Source: Smittium culicis
Lineage: Eukaryota; Kickxellomycota; Harpellomycetes; Harpellales; Legeriomycetaceae
Reading direction: 5' to 3'
Assembly (NCBI GenBank): GCA_001970855.1
Contig: LSSN01001150.1
Coordinates: 1 to 28,344 of the forward strand
DNA length: 28,344 bases
Shown here one piece after another: positions 10,741 to 22,229 of the stretch; position 1 is the stretch's first letter, and each line of letters opens with the position of its first letter. The notes under the pieces were generated by a model, which made no database searches, was not told the DNA's origin, and saw only the letters and a list, made by a program, of their open reading frames with translations. A program made the position numbers and the translations under genes.

Positions 10741-11737
10741 TGCAAAAAATAAAATTAAAAAAATAGAAATTTAGTAAATTTTCTACAATACAGTCTTTTT
10801 CTTTTCGATTTTAAAGTTGTATAATTTAATTTTTATTTTTTTGATATTTTGCTCGTATAAATTTTTATAATTTTTGAAAATAGACTAATTTGATAAATTT
10901 TTCCAGTGAGAAAATATATAGTCACTAAAAATTGTAACTCTCAATTATTTTCTATTTCGTTCGGATAATAAACTATAAGTTTTTAAATAAAGTTGATATG
11001 TATTTTTTTTTTCTATGCGGGATACGAAGTTTAATATATATTGTTATAATTATTGATTCCCATACCTCAAAATTTTCTCAAGGTAATTTACTTGTTTTTA
11101 TAGCTAGATTATCGATATTCGTATTTTTTTAATTTTTTCCCCCAGTTTATAAGTTTGGGTTTTAGTTTTTTAGAAATGAGTTTAATAAAATTTTCGTGTT
11201 GTTTTCTCGCCTTTTTTTCTAAAAAAAATTGCATGTTTAAATGCCCTTATTAAAATTTCCTCTGTTTTTATAAGTTTTTTTTAAATTTGGGAATAAATAT
11301 TTAATTTTATCTAATATATTATTATTAGCTCAACAGCTTGTCTAAATCACATTATTTTACGCTATTTTTAATTCCTCCTCCTAATATAAATCTTATATCA
11401 TACTTTTTCAGTAAATAATTTTTTATAATGTGTGATTGACTATAATAAGTCATCTGTTTTTATTTCAAGAATGAGACTTTTGCTTTGATTATTTTAAATA
11501 ATTTTTATATGTGCTATTTAGCAGACCCTCATAATTGGATCCCACTAAAGATTAGCAACCACAACCTATTATTATTTTATATACTAATATTTATTACTTT
11601 CATTTATACATTAACAATTATCTTTTAATCTTTTTAGGGAAATTAGAGATTATGATTTTTATAAAATAATGTTAAAAGCCATTATTTTGTCTCTAAAAAT
11701 TCTAATATTGCATATAATGCAGCTATTCATTAAGTAA

Positions 11738-12094
11738 ATTGAGAACTTGGCTCCGGAGTCTAGTGTAAAATATAAAGTGCGATTGGTGAAAATCCATAGC
11801 TCAAGTCTCATATGTTGCCACTAATTTGAGTTAAAAGCTAATAAATATCCTAGCAGAAGGTGGTGGATGATTGGGAATTTATGGCTTTTACTTTTTACTA
11901 ATTATATTGAAAATAATAGTCTCTGTATAAAAAAGGTGGCGGGAATATCTCTGTTAAATTTTAAAATACAAATATATTTTTATAAAAATTATCCATTAAT
12001 ATTCCACGAAATAAAAAAAAGAAAGCTAAATAGCACGCTTAATTTCTTTATTAATTTACAATACCATCTAAGTATAGAAATCACAAAATATTAA
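11738..12094 (+). pseudogene. Stop-interrupted coding-like segment, unknown
   Basis: One plus-strand frame runs from 11738 to the stop ending at 12094 with a single internal TAA at 11822-11824. Its first part reads NLAPESSVKYKVRLVKIHSS and, after the stop, ELKANKYPSRRWWMIGNLW, which look more protein-like than random AT-rich translation. The rest (after about 11920) is low-complexity and probably noise. On the minus strand the same block encodes TLDSGAKFS, which carries the Asp-Ser-Gly-Ala of retroviral-type proteases, but four residues are weak evidence. Broken retroelement or other pseudogene; low confidence. Confidence 0.22.
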
Positions 12095-13818
12095 ATTTGA
12101 AATCTGCATAAGTGAATAGATTAGTAAGGCTGAAAAAAAAATTAATTGGTTGATCCATATACTATTAAAGTAAGATAAAAAATAAACTTTATAGCACGAA
12201 AGAGTAAAATATTAATCGTGATATATCCCCTTATAAACACATGTTACGCGTGTAGAAAAATTAACGGATTTTGTTGATAAGTTTACTATTATTCCCACAA
12301 CTCAATGTCTCTGGGTCTCTGAATGCGAGTTTAGGACATATTAGATCCAAGAAAAAGAATTATGCATGTGCTATAAATAATTATTTTCTTTATTTAGCAG
12401 GTAAAAGCCTAATTGTGAGTGCTTTCGATCATTAATAATAATCATTATGTTTTTTTAGGCTTTTCAAAATGTCTGTTAGCCTGAGCATTCTTTTTTACCC
12501 TTATGTGATTTTGATATTTGAAAGGTTCTTAATAGGAGTGGAACAAATTTTATTAGAAAACTTATTTCATAATGATAATTAGACAATTATACTGGCTGCA
12601 TATCATAATTCTTTTGACAATATTTTATAGTTGGACCAGTAAGTAGAGCTAAATATGGAGATCGAGAAATTTTTAATACGATAAGTTACACACCTCAAAA
12701 TAATTTTCCATTTGTGTCATCAAAAATATATATATATTTATTATTGGTTTTCACTTTTATCAGTAGCTTATTTGTAAAAAGCTTAACCATTTCCAAAAAC
12801 TGCATTTACTCGTTGATAAATTATTAATGACTATTATTTCAAGAAATTTATCTATAATCAGCCCTGTATAAGTATATACCAAACTATAATATTAAATAAG
12901 CCACTTCTAATTAGAGAATATTAGAGGTTATATGCTCAAAAAATGATTAGCTCGATGGTTTATCTCATTACACTATAACAGGCCATTCAAAGCCTCAAAA
13001 AAATTTGGATTTTTTTTAGCTTTTACCAAAAAAAAGGGTGGGTATTTAGTTAAATTTTAAATTTAATAGAATTATAATATTATAAGAAAATAAATTAGCC
13101 CAAAAAATGCCACACTCTATATAAAAGACTTGGTGCATATCATAACTTTATAATTGAATCATTAATTTACGCTTGTTTTTACTTTTATCACTACTAATGG
13201 TTTTGATCATTTGTACGCTCGAAATATAAAAAAAATCTCCACGATAGTTATTAAAAGTCCTATATGGATTTTTTTTTTATAATAGATACGAATATAAAGC
13301 CGTGAATAGTTGCTGGAATTCCTATTTTTGATAGTCTATACAACTTGAAAGAATCCTAAAGCTAGGATACGGCAATTATTTAAATAATCGAGCTATAATT
13401 ACACAAATAACTTTATCATTAAGATAGTTTTTTTTAAACTGATTTATTATGTTTATAATATATTTGGGGAGTTGTAATACAGAAATAGCGTAAATCAGCG
13501 AATTGAAAGTAAAAAATTTTTTAAATCAAATAATTTGGCCATCAAGGTACTATATTCAGCAGTATATTCTCATATCTGGGCTTTGTCAAGTTATATCTAT
13601 GCTATCGAGAGATTTTTTACAGATAGAGAGAAATTTTATCGATAGAGTTTCAGCGTATAAAATTTAATTTTCAATTTTTGTACAATAAATAAAATAATAG
13701 TTTTTTTAAAACGTTTAGTACTTTTAAATCCAAATAAGTAAACGGAAAAACCAAAATATCTTTCCAACTCTATCAATAATAATTGTAACTTTAAAATTAT
13801 TGGTCCAATGATTAAAAG

Positions 13819-13983
13819 TTGCATCTTAACGGGCTTCTTCCTTCAGAATCTCCCGTGTATTTGAGGAAGAATATTTTCTCTCACGTTGATCGTTGGAGGC
13901 TCATAGTGCTGTTTGTCACAACTAAAATACACCTACTATGGTTGTTGATATTAGAGTCAAGATTATTAGCTTTGAATTATTAA
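13819..13983 (+). pseudogene. Coding-like relic, 54 open codons, unknown
   Basis: A local GC-richer block holds a frame open from 13819 to TAA at 13981-13983. It has no ATG at its start. It reads LLPSESPVYLRKNIFSHVD then RWRLIVLFVTTKIHLLW. The composition differs from the bases on either side. No splice partners or domain were found. It may be an isolated exon or a fragment of a decayed mobile element. Confidence 0.22.
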
Positions 13984-14938
13984 CTGAGATTATATTGTCA
14001 GTTAAAATGAATAAATAATATAAATTTATAATAAAATTGTTTAAATAAAGGTTAATAAAATTGTCTGTATGCTCTAATAATGGAGTATTAAATATAAATC
14101 TTTAATTTTTTAATTTTGATCATTTCATAGGAAATAATTTTAAATTTTAAATTACTGATTCACTGGGGTTATTTTAGAAGCATATTTCTCTTGTAAGGTT
14201 TTAGGGCTTCAATAAACTGCCAAATTTCAAAATTTCAAAATTTAGATATTTATATTGAGTCTAGTTGATTTCAATTGGAGGATCAAAAGCTGTTTATTTA
14301 TCTGGAAAAATTAATACACGAAATTTTTATCTTTTGGTGAAAATAAAACTTTAGCGCTTATAAGTGAATTGATGAATATTTGGGAGAATGCTGATATAAT
14401 ATAGTATTAATTCTACTATACCCCTTTAAATGGATTTTAATATTGATATGGGTAAAATACTCCATGCACTATATGCGCACACACTAAAGATATTCAAAGA
14501 GGTGTAAATTTCACTTGGGTTTAAATTTATTTATTCAACCACTACAGGAATCATATCTAGCCTATCGCTTTTGAAGAAGCGCACTTTTTAGCTTAGTTTC
14601 CCCTCCCTCCTTCGCCGAATAGCCGATTTAAGCCAAGACATTTTAATTATTAATGATTAGCCAAGATATCGATTTGTGGGTGAGCAAATCAACTCGCATT
14701 ATTCTACACAATAATTTAGTCTAAGATTTGTGGCAAGTATATTTCATTTATCACTTTTACCTGAAAAGTGTTATATCTATAAGTAACATTATCTCGTCCA
14801 GAGGTTTTATTGATTACAAAGTTACAAGTCTACTATTTCAATTAAAATTAAATTATCTGTCATAATCTCATATTTAAATTTGCACTTTCATGCTCGAATA
14901 TACTATTTAGAAATTCAGCAAAATAATTCTCTGATAAT

Positions 14939-16425
14939 ATGACAGAAGCCAAAAAAAAATCAACACCGTTTCTACATTTGGGTGCAGGAGCAATCTCAGG
15001 GACCGTCAGTGTTATATTCCTTCAACCTTTTGATCTTCTAAAAACTCGAGTTCAACAAGAAACAATAAATAAACCTGTTATTGGCTCATTAAATCTAAAC
15101 CAGAGGTATCACGCACATTAATTCCCTACTTTTTTTCTTCTATTAATCACATCTAACAGAATTTAAATTTTATTTTCTTTAAATATAAAGCGTTATACTA
15201 AGGAGTGTCAAAGCTGTTTATCACGAAAGGGGTATAATAGGTTTCTGGAGGGGAACATTTCCAACACTTCTAAGGTATAGATATCTAAAACAAATCTCTT
15301 TATTTTTTTGAGATTCATAAAAAAAATTCATTCCAGCGCTAAAATAATTGATTTCCTCTTTTTTTTATCTAAACTATGCTCTTATTTTTATGCTTAACAT
15401 AGGAATGTCCCAGGCTCTTCATTATATTTTTACTTCTTACATTCCTCGCAAAAATTTTTCAGCAGTATTAGCTCGTTAAATGGAAGCTCTAACAATATTA
15501 ATAATAAGAGTAATACTGTTAATGTTCTCTCTGGAATATTTTCTCGAGCAACAGCAGGGTTTATTCTCATGCCCGCGACTGTAATCAAAATGAAATATGA
15601 GGTTTGTATTATGTAAATTTATTTCATTTAAATTCGCATATTTTTTAGTTATATTGCATTCCACCATTTTTTTTTTTGGGAAAAAATATTTCTTCATTCA
15701 TTTTTTCTGGATATAGAATTTTTTAATTTGATTAATTATAGTCAAGCTACTACCAGTTTACCGGAATTTCAGATGCTGTCAAGAGTATTTTTAAAGTTGC
15801 TGGGCTACGAGGTTATATACTTATAGATTTACTTTATCTATGCACTTAATCAAACCTTTTATTAAATCTAAATCTCAAATTATATATACATCAATTTTCC
15901 AATATAGGGTTCTTTGAAGGCGCTGTTCCTACTGCAATTCGCGACGCACCATATGCTGGTTTATACTTTTCTATTTACGAAATAAGTAAAAGGAAAGAGC
16001 GAAGTATGTAATCTTTTATTTAATTTGACTTTTAAATTATTCTTATCAGCAAAATTATTCATATTATACTCACTTCCTTTTCAGCTTAAAATTTCATCTT
16101 TATTGCAATTTATATAAATATATATACTTTTATAGGAATTTCTGAAAAGTATAGATTAAATATCTCTGAGCCTATCATCACTGCAAGCTCTGGGATGCTT
16201 GGAGGGATTATAGCTTCATATATCACCCAACCATTTGATTTAATTAAAACTAGGATGCAGACCCAGCCCTTAACATACCACGGATTTTTACAGTCGTTCA
16301 AAAAAATATTTTTTGATGAAGGCTACTATGGTTTTTTTAGAGGGATTTCACTTCGCGTTCTTAGGAAAGGAACTCAGGCTGCAGTAACCTTTTCCTTTTA
16401 TGAGTGGGCTGTATCCAAAATGTAG
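14939..16425 (+). CDS. HEM25: Mitochondrial glycine carrier Hem25 (SLC25A38 family)
   Basis: Inner-membrane carrier that brings glycine into mitochondria for 5-aminolevulinate, the first step of heme synthesis. Exons are 14939-15105, 15191-15274, 15403-15601, 15742-15811, 15908-16003 and 16136-16425; all phases match and give 301 residues (human SLC25A38 has 304). The three carrier repeats are clear. The first signature is QPFDLLKTR at 29-37, the second the divergent [11 protein letters not shown] at 140-150, and the third QPFDLIKTR at 237-245. The second follows the PITVIKTRYE pattern of SLC25A38, which separates this branch from other carriers. Supporting matches are [16 protein letters not shown] in repeat 1 and [17 protein letters not shown] in repeat 2. 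The ATG at 14939 precedes a short basic N terminus. RSM10 converges on it, leaving 341 bases between the two stops. Confidence 0.95.
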
Positions 16426-16766
16426 CAAAAAAAGCTCCTAGATTTTTCTTTTCATAGCTTACTAGAATCTATATAGGAAGTATCATATTTTTTGAGTCTT
16501 TTGCCTTGTATTTAGAACTAAGCTTTTACCAAGATCCAATATTCTTTTTCTAAAGGTTTATATCTGATAGGCAAAGCCTAATCTAATTAGTTTTAGCTTT
16601 TAAGGTTCATTCTCTTATAAATTACAATCGTAAAATTAAATTTGGATAAGAATAACAACGAAATTTATAAAAATAATAAATAAAGCATTTAAGTGTATGG
16701 GAACACGTTATATTATTTAAAAATGTTTATTGAATTGTAAATATTATAATAGAGTTTTAAGCGTAA
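16426..16766. other. Convergent spacer between HEM25 and RSM10
   Basis: This 341-base stretch separates two stop codons that face each other and so holds both 3' untranslated regions. AATAAATAAA at about 16674-16683 and ATTTA-type runs near 16720 could serve as polyadenylation signals on one strand or the other. No gene or notable repeat was seen. Confidence 0.5.
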
Positions 16767-17785
16767 TTATTTTTCTAAGGCTTTTTTTTTTGGTATTACA
16801 CTACTAATTGCTTGTTTTGTAAGTTCTTGGATGTTGGCTTTGGGGTTCTTAGATAGAGCTTCAACAACGATATCAGCAATCTTCTTAATATCTTCTTTGT
16901 TTGCAGGTAAAGATGCGGCCATTTCTTGGACTTTTTTAGTTTCAATTTGATCAATTTTCATAGTAGAACCGAACCCTACCTTTTCATACTCAAACACTTT
17001 GCATTTCAAACCAATGCCTCCAGGTACATTATCCTCAACGTACTTTATCCACTTTTCTAAAGTTTCAATGTTAGTATCTCTTATTTGAATAAGGCGTTTA
17101 TGAGTCCTACGTTCAAATACCTCCATAGCCGACTTGTGTACAAATGGCGATTTTAGTACTACCCAGCGTTTCTTGTGTACTGGTAATGGAATATTCCCAC
17201 TACATGGGATGTTCATAGCATATGCAGCCCTTTGAATGAACTCTACATAGAAATCTAATCTATGCAAACTGTAGGATCGGAGTTGAAGCTGGCATACTGT
17301 AATTCCATGAGTTGATTCAAGCCTTTTTGGAGTGCCATAAACTTCGTCAATCGACTCTATTGGAACAGTCTCCTCCTCGATAAATAACTTTTCACCTAAA
17401 GCCTTAGTCAATAAAGGTGTATGGATACTGCTATAAAACGTTTATAGTAAATATGATAAAATTTAAAACTAAATTTAATAGAGGCAATGATTCATTCTAT
17501 TATAGGGCCTTAATATCAGATGAATAGAAATATGAAAAGTATTATTGGTTTTTCAAATTCATTATAATTTCTTTTCAGATAAAAATGATTACCTGCTGTA
17601 TCTTTTAGTCGTTTTGATCGAAGAGCTAATAGCAGGGAGTGAAATCTTTGCTAGATTTGAGCTCTTATAAAAATTAAATTTATAAGATTTATGAGATAAA
17701 GCTAAAAATTAAATAAGAATGCTTAGATGAATTCTACCTTGATCAAAAAAGAAGCAGCTTGGAATCCTATCCTCGATTTAAGCAT
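16767..17785 (-). CDS. RSM10: Mitochondrial small-subunit ribosomal protein uS10m (Rsm10)
   Basis: Component of the mitochondrial 37S/28S ribosomal subunit head. Exons on the minus strand are 17785-17738, 17663-17593 and 17430-16767; phases match and give 260 residues. The first two exons encode a mitochondrial presequence: it starts MLKSRIGFQAASFLIK, has no acidic residues up to about residue 50, and contains KRYSSS, which resembles a processing site. Without these exons no ATG opens the frame, which supports the model. The uS10 core is at about 78-190, with LQLRSYSLHRLDFYVEF, RWVVLKSPFVHK (to residue 139) and FERRTHKRLIQIRD, a close match in style to yeast Rsm10. A lysine-rich helical tail of about 60 residues follows. 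The gene diverges from MAK21 and converges with HEM25. Confidence 0.94.
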
Positions 17786-18253
17786 TTGTTTTAGATTTTT
17801 TTATATTATTTGTATAGTGCTTCCACACAATTATTTAGAATAATAAGAATGCAAAAAAAAAAAAAAAAGAGCTTAAAAGTTATCTAAATCTTTAAATTTA
17901 TCAGTTAAACTGTTCTTTTTTTCTTTAAATACTTTTTTATCTTTATGCATTTAGCAAATAATCATTTCCTACCACAAAACAGGCAAAAAATATTGGATAA
18001 TCTGAATTTAATTAATAAATATTATTGGCAGGATCTAGAAGTAAATTCCATCTTTTACCGAATTATATGTGTTTAATCTTTTTATTGATCTGCCAATAGC
18101 TAAACGGGAATCCTTTTTTATATTTTATTTTTAAATTGAAAAAAATTTTTAAACAAAAGTTTTTGCAAAAAGTTCAAAGACAATAAATAGGCATTAAAGC
18201 TTTATATTAAAACCTTAATAAGCCTTTTTCTCTTATTTTAATATAAATTCAAG
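17786..18253. promoter_or_regulatory. Shared divergent promoter region of RSM10 and MAK21
   Basis: These 468 bases separate the two start codons that point away from each other, so both promoters must lie here. A run of 16 A at about 17853-17868 and several T-rich tracts could act as nucleosome-depleting elements, as poly(dA:dT) does in fungi. No specific factor site can be named. Both genes serve ribosomes (mitochondrial and cytosolic), so shared control is conceivable but not shown. Confidence 0.4.
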
Positions 18254-21200
18254 ATGGCTAATAAATCAGAAGTTCCAAAACAACAAAAATCAAAGGTAAG
18301 AATTTACCTTATCAACTCTTCTTTGCTGTATCTTAATATATTTTTTACTTTGTAGAAATCAAAAAAAGCCAATAAAAATGTCGAGAAAAACGACGTTGAA
18401 TCTATTGATTTTGACTCTAATAAATCAATTAACAACGGCTCAGATTTACATCAAAGTATAAAGGATTTTGCCTCCTCAATAGGCCTTGATACAAATCCTG
18501 CCTACACCCCAAAAAGCGATGGAAATTTATCCAAAGTTAATAAAAAAAAATCTTTAGGTACATCTAAAACTACCATGCCCTTGAAAAATAATTCTATTAT
18601 AGAAAAGAGAAGCGATGAGTCTAATACAAAATCGAAAGACTTCGCCCCTAAAATTAACAAAAGTTCGTCTGAAAAGGTAAAAACTCAACTAACCCCAGTG
18701 CCTAAACAAAGAGCTTCCGAATCTATTTCTAAAAATCCTCCTAGAGGAACCAAGATAGTGTTTGGTGAGGATGAATCAATGGTTACTGTTAAACAATCCA
18801 GCATATCTACTATGTCTGGTAAAAAGTCTAACCTTCTCATTGAACCTTCTACACAGTGGTATAATCATAATAACACAATTGCCAACTCAAAAAATTTGAA
18901 CGAGATTTCCAATGATCTTGAAGCATTATCAAACAGCGAAAAGTATGCCCGCGATTTATTAGATCTTGAAAATAGGACTTATGAAAATAAAAGAAAACAT
19001 GGCAAAAATTCTTCAATGACTTCTAATGACATGGACTTTGTTTCATCTATTCTTAAAACTGGTACATTGTCCGATAAAATATCTGCTTTAACTCTATTGG
19101 TTCAAGAGAGTCCTATTCACAATCTATCTTCAATTAATACCCTTATGGGTATGGCTCGTAAAAATCATAGGAGAGAAGCTATAATGGCTGTCTCTAGTTT
19201 AAAGGACCTACTAGTAAACAATTTATTGCCTGACAGAAAATTAATCTACTTTGCTGATAGAAATTGGTCTGACTCCGAAAATGTCCAACCACAAGTTTGG
19301 ATTTATTGGATTTTTGAAGACTTTATTAAAAAATCGTACTTTGAGCTAATTAAAATTATGGAGGAGATGCTTTATGACAACATTGAACATATTAAAATTA
19401 GCGCTCTAATACACATCGAAGATCTTTTGGAATCTAAACCTGAACAAGAACACAATCTTCTTAGATTACTTGTCACTAAACTTGGCGATAAAAGTAAAAA
19501 GGTATCCTCGAAAGCGTCATTTTTAATTTTACAGCTACTAAACAAACACCCAAATATGAAATCTATTGTTATTAAAACCACCCAAGAACTTATGCTTACT
19601 AAAATTAAAAGTGGAAACGAAAGAGGTCAATACTACTCTATGATCACTCTAAACCAAATCGTTCTGACATCCCGCGATTCTGCTGCCGCTAATTCTTTAA
19701 TTGACGCTTTTTTAAATTTTTTCCAAACTATTGCATCAAAAAGCGATTTATTTAACGATAATTCTGATGAAAAGAAGCCTAAAAAGAATGTTAAAAGTAC
19801 TTACATTCGCAAAGCATACTATGGAAGAAATGCTATGATAAAATCCAAGTCCAAAGCTTCTGAAGATACAGAAGCTGATTCTAAAAGTTTAGAAAATCGT
19901 CTAATGGCCGCAATCTTAACTGGCCTAAACCGTGCACTCCCCTTTTCAAATTTACCATCTGAGTCTTGGGAAAAATATACTGATTTACTATTTAAAGTTT
20001 CACATTCTGCGAATTTTAATATCGTCATACAAACCCTCTTATTTTTACTACAAATAACTAAAACAGGATCTGTAAGATTTATTTTTACTATTAAATAATA
20101 TTTTCTTTAATTTAGATATACTAATTTAATTTTTTTTTCGTCAATCTAGATAGACTCTGGTAGATTCTATAGAACCCTTTACGACTCACTTCTTGATACT
20201 AGGATTGAATCGAGCTCCAAACAAGGCTTATATCTTAACTTAATTTTTAAGTCTTTGCAATTTGACAACAACGTCGAAAGACTTCAATCTTTTGTTAAAA
20301 GGCTTTTACAAGTTTCTTTATACCATTCAATTCCGTTTATTTGTGGAATTCTTTTCATAATTTCTGAGGTAATTTAACCATAAATAATTTATAACTTTTA
20401 GATTTATAGAGCTTCATTAAAATATTAACTTATTTAGCTCTAACAATTCTAACTATACTATAGATTGCTCAATTGAAACCTAAAATTCGAAATTTGTGGA
20501 AATCCCCAGAGTTACCAGCATCAACTGAAATCGGAAACTCTCAAGAACCAGTAAATGGTGACGAAAAAACTAATAATAAAAATTTTAGCGATACCTATGA
20601 CCCATATAAAAGAGATCCTCTTTACTCAAATGCAAGTAATTCCAGATGTTGGGAAACAATAATCATGCTAAGGCACTTTCACCCCACAGTTGCAATACAA
20701 GTAGCTAAACTAGTAAATGGAGAAAGAATCGAGAAGTCATCTAATTTGCATATCCACTCTCTTACTCACTTTTTAGATAGATTTGTCTACAGAAAACCCA
20801 AAAAAGAGTCTAAAAAGAAGGGGAGCTCCATTATGCAACCGCTTGTACTTGACAGCGAAACACAAAATACATTAATGAACTCGTCAAACTTGATTGGGTC
20901 TGGACAACTTACTTGGTCTAAAGCCGGCTTTACTCTAAACCCCGGCCTAGACAAAACATATATTAGCAAAAAAACTAGAAGTAACCTTAATGAGCTTGCA
21001 AATCTAGGTTCTGAGTTTTCTGACTCTTTGGCTGTATTAGATGGTACTGAATCTGCTTCCAATGCTGATGTTGAAGACTCTGCATCTCCAACAATCAAGC
21101 CAAATAGACAGAAGCTGAAATCAATTCCAAGATACCTTATCGAAAACCAAAACTCTATAAACGTTGAAAATATATTTTTCCAAAGATTTATGAAAATGAA

Positions 21201-21978
21201 AGCAACATCAAACAAAAGCAAGAAAAAAACTTCTGCTGATGATGAAAACTTTGATATTATCAGCGAGGGAAAAAATGAAGAAGGTAGTGATGATAGTGAT
21301 ATTGCAAATGACCTTGACACTTCATTCCTAGCCGATGACAAAACAGGGTTCAGCTCAGCTATGATGCTTGCAGAATCTGAGCCTGGAAAGAACAAATCTT
21401 CTAAAAAGAAATCTAGCCAGTTTGATGATGATCTTTCCGAAGATGAAGTTTGGAAGGCTATATCTGCTGGAATGCCAAACCCTGATGAAGATGATGATGA
21501 GGGTGACGATGACTTGGATGGATTTTATGATGATGAGGGTGATGATTTAGATCTTGATCAAAGTGATTTCGATGGTGATGACTTAGATGATATCAGAGAA
21601 TTAGATGAGTCAGATTTTTCTGATCAAGATACTGCAGGATATGACGACTTTAGCGATAGTGATACCGAAAGTTCGCAAAAAACTTCAAACCCCACTAAAA
21701 AGTCGCAAAAGCATATCGCAAAGAGTAACAAAACTCCCAATAGCTCTGAAATCAGCCAAGAATTTGGCTCTGACGAATTTGATTCTGATTCTGTTGACGA
21801 TTTAGATATGTTGATGGATGAAGAAGAGTTCCCTTCTAATAGCAAAAAGAGAAAGTCTCAAACTTCTTCAAATAAACCAAATCCAAAAGAAAAATCTAAT
21901 CCTAAAAAACGGGTTAAGAATTCTAAACTTCCAATGATGGCCTCTTACGAAGATTATGCAGCTTTGATAGACGGATAA
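18254..21978 (+). CDS. MAK21: Ribosome biogenesis factor Mak21/Noc1 (CEBPZ, CBF domain)
   Basis: Nucleolar factor that, with Noc2, carries early 60S pre-ribosomes. Exons are 18254-18295, 18356-20071, 20150-20368 and 20464-21978; every intron is phase 0 and the product is 1163 residues (yeast Mak21 about 1025, human CEBPZ about 1054). The lysine- and serine-rich N-terminal third is low in complexity. Helical-repeat sequence begins near residue 230 (FVSSILKTGTLSDKISALTL). The CBF/Mak21 domain covers about 450-770, with SGRFYRTLYDSLLD opening exon 3, YDPYKRDPLYSNA at 704-716, RHFHPTV at 729-735 and HSLTHFLDRFVY at 757-768. A long Asp/Glu/Ser-rich tail (about 905-1110) precedes a basic, NLS-like stretch with SKKRKS and PKKRVKNSK. 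Exon 1 encodes only 14 residues and was chosen because its ATG and GTAAGA donor fit the frame. Acidic codons GAT/GAA dominate the tail. Confidence 0.97.
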
Positions 21979-22215
21979 TTTTTTATTATATATAAAATCT
22001 CATAAATCACCTTGAATTATTCACAATTATACTACATTATTTTTCAATATACCATTTATATACAATCCAACCAAATTCTATCATACTACTTTATTAAAAA
22101 TCCAGTTCTTTATATTATTTTACTAATTGAACTAATTCACTTTCACATTCAAGTTAATATTCAATATTTCCTATTTTTCAAAAAAAGTCTATCTTTAATA
22201 TGTAACCTATTTTTT

Positions 22216-22229
22216 GGGGGGGAGGAGGG
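22216..22229 (+). repeat. G-rich tract (GGGGGGGAGGAGGG)
   Basis: Seven G, then A, GG, A, GGG, in DNA that is otherwise very AT-rich, about 240 bases after the MAK21 stop. The downstream GTATGT also resembles a splice donor. It could form a two-layer quadruplex or mark a transcript end; a homopolymer or assembly artefact is also possible. Confidence 0.5.

Larger units (their letters stand above)
10741..14938. other. 4.2-kb gene-poor region with scattered coding-like relics
   Basis: This is the spacer between the divergent NOX-like and HEM25 genes. About 10741-11700 is plain AT-rich DNA that would include the NOX-like promoter. Several plus-strand patches then show higher GC and stop-poor frames: 11738-12094, 12237-12341, 12469-12576 and 13819-13983. 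I could not splice them into one gene and recognise no domain. A GC-richer block at about 14540-14720, with the run CCCCTCCCTCC, lies 220-400 bases before HEM25 and may be promoter. Short ATTTCAAA tandem copies sit near 14223-14243. Confidence 0.45.

Noticed and set aside
12940..13010. Possible tRNA: TAGCTCGATGG resembles an A box and ATTCAAAGCC a B box
   Set aside because: The D stem GCTC has no GAGC partner and no acceptor stem can be formed.
15476..15697. Minus-strand open frame
   Set aside because: It overlaps HEM25 exon 3 and an intron and has no homology.
19372..21845. Several antisense and shifted frames across MAK21, up to 202 codons
   Set aside because: Their Ser/Phe/Leu-rich or Met-rich translations mirror the acidic and lysine-rich codons of MAK21; they are shadows.
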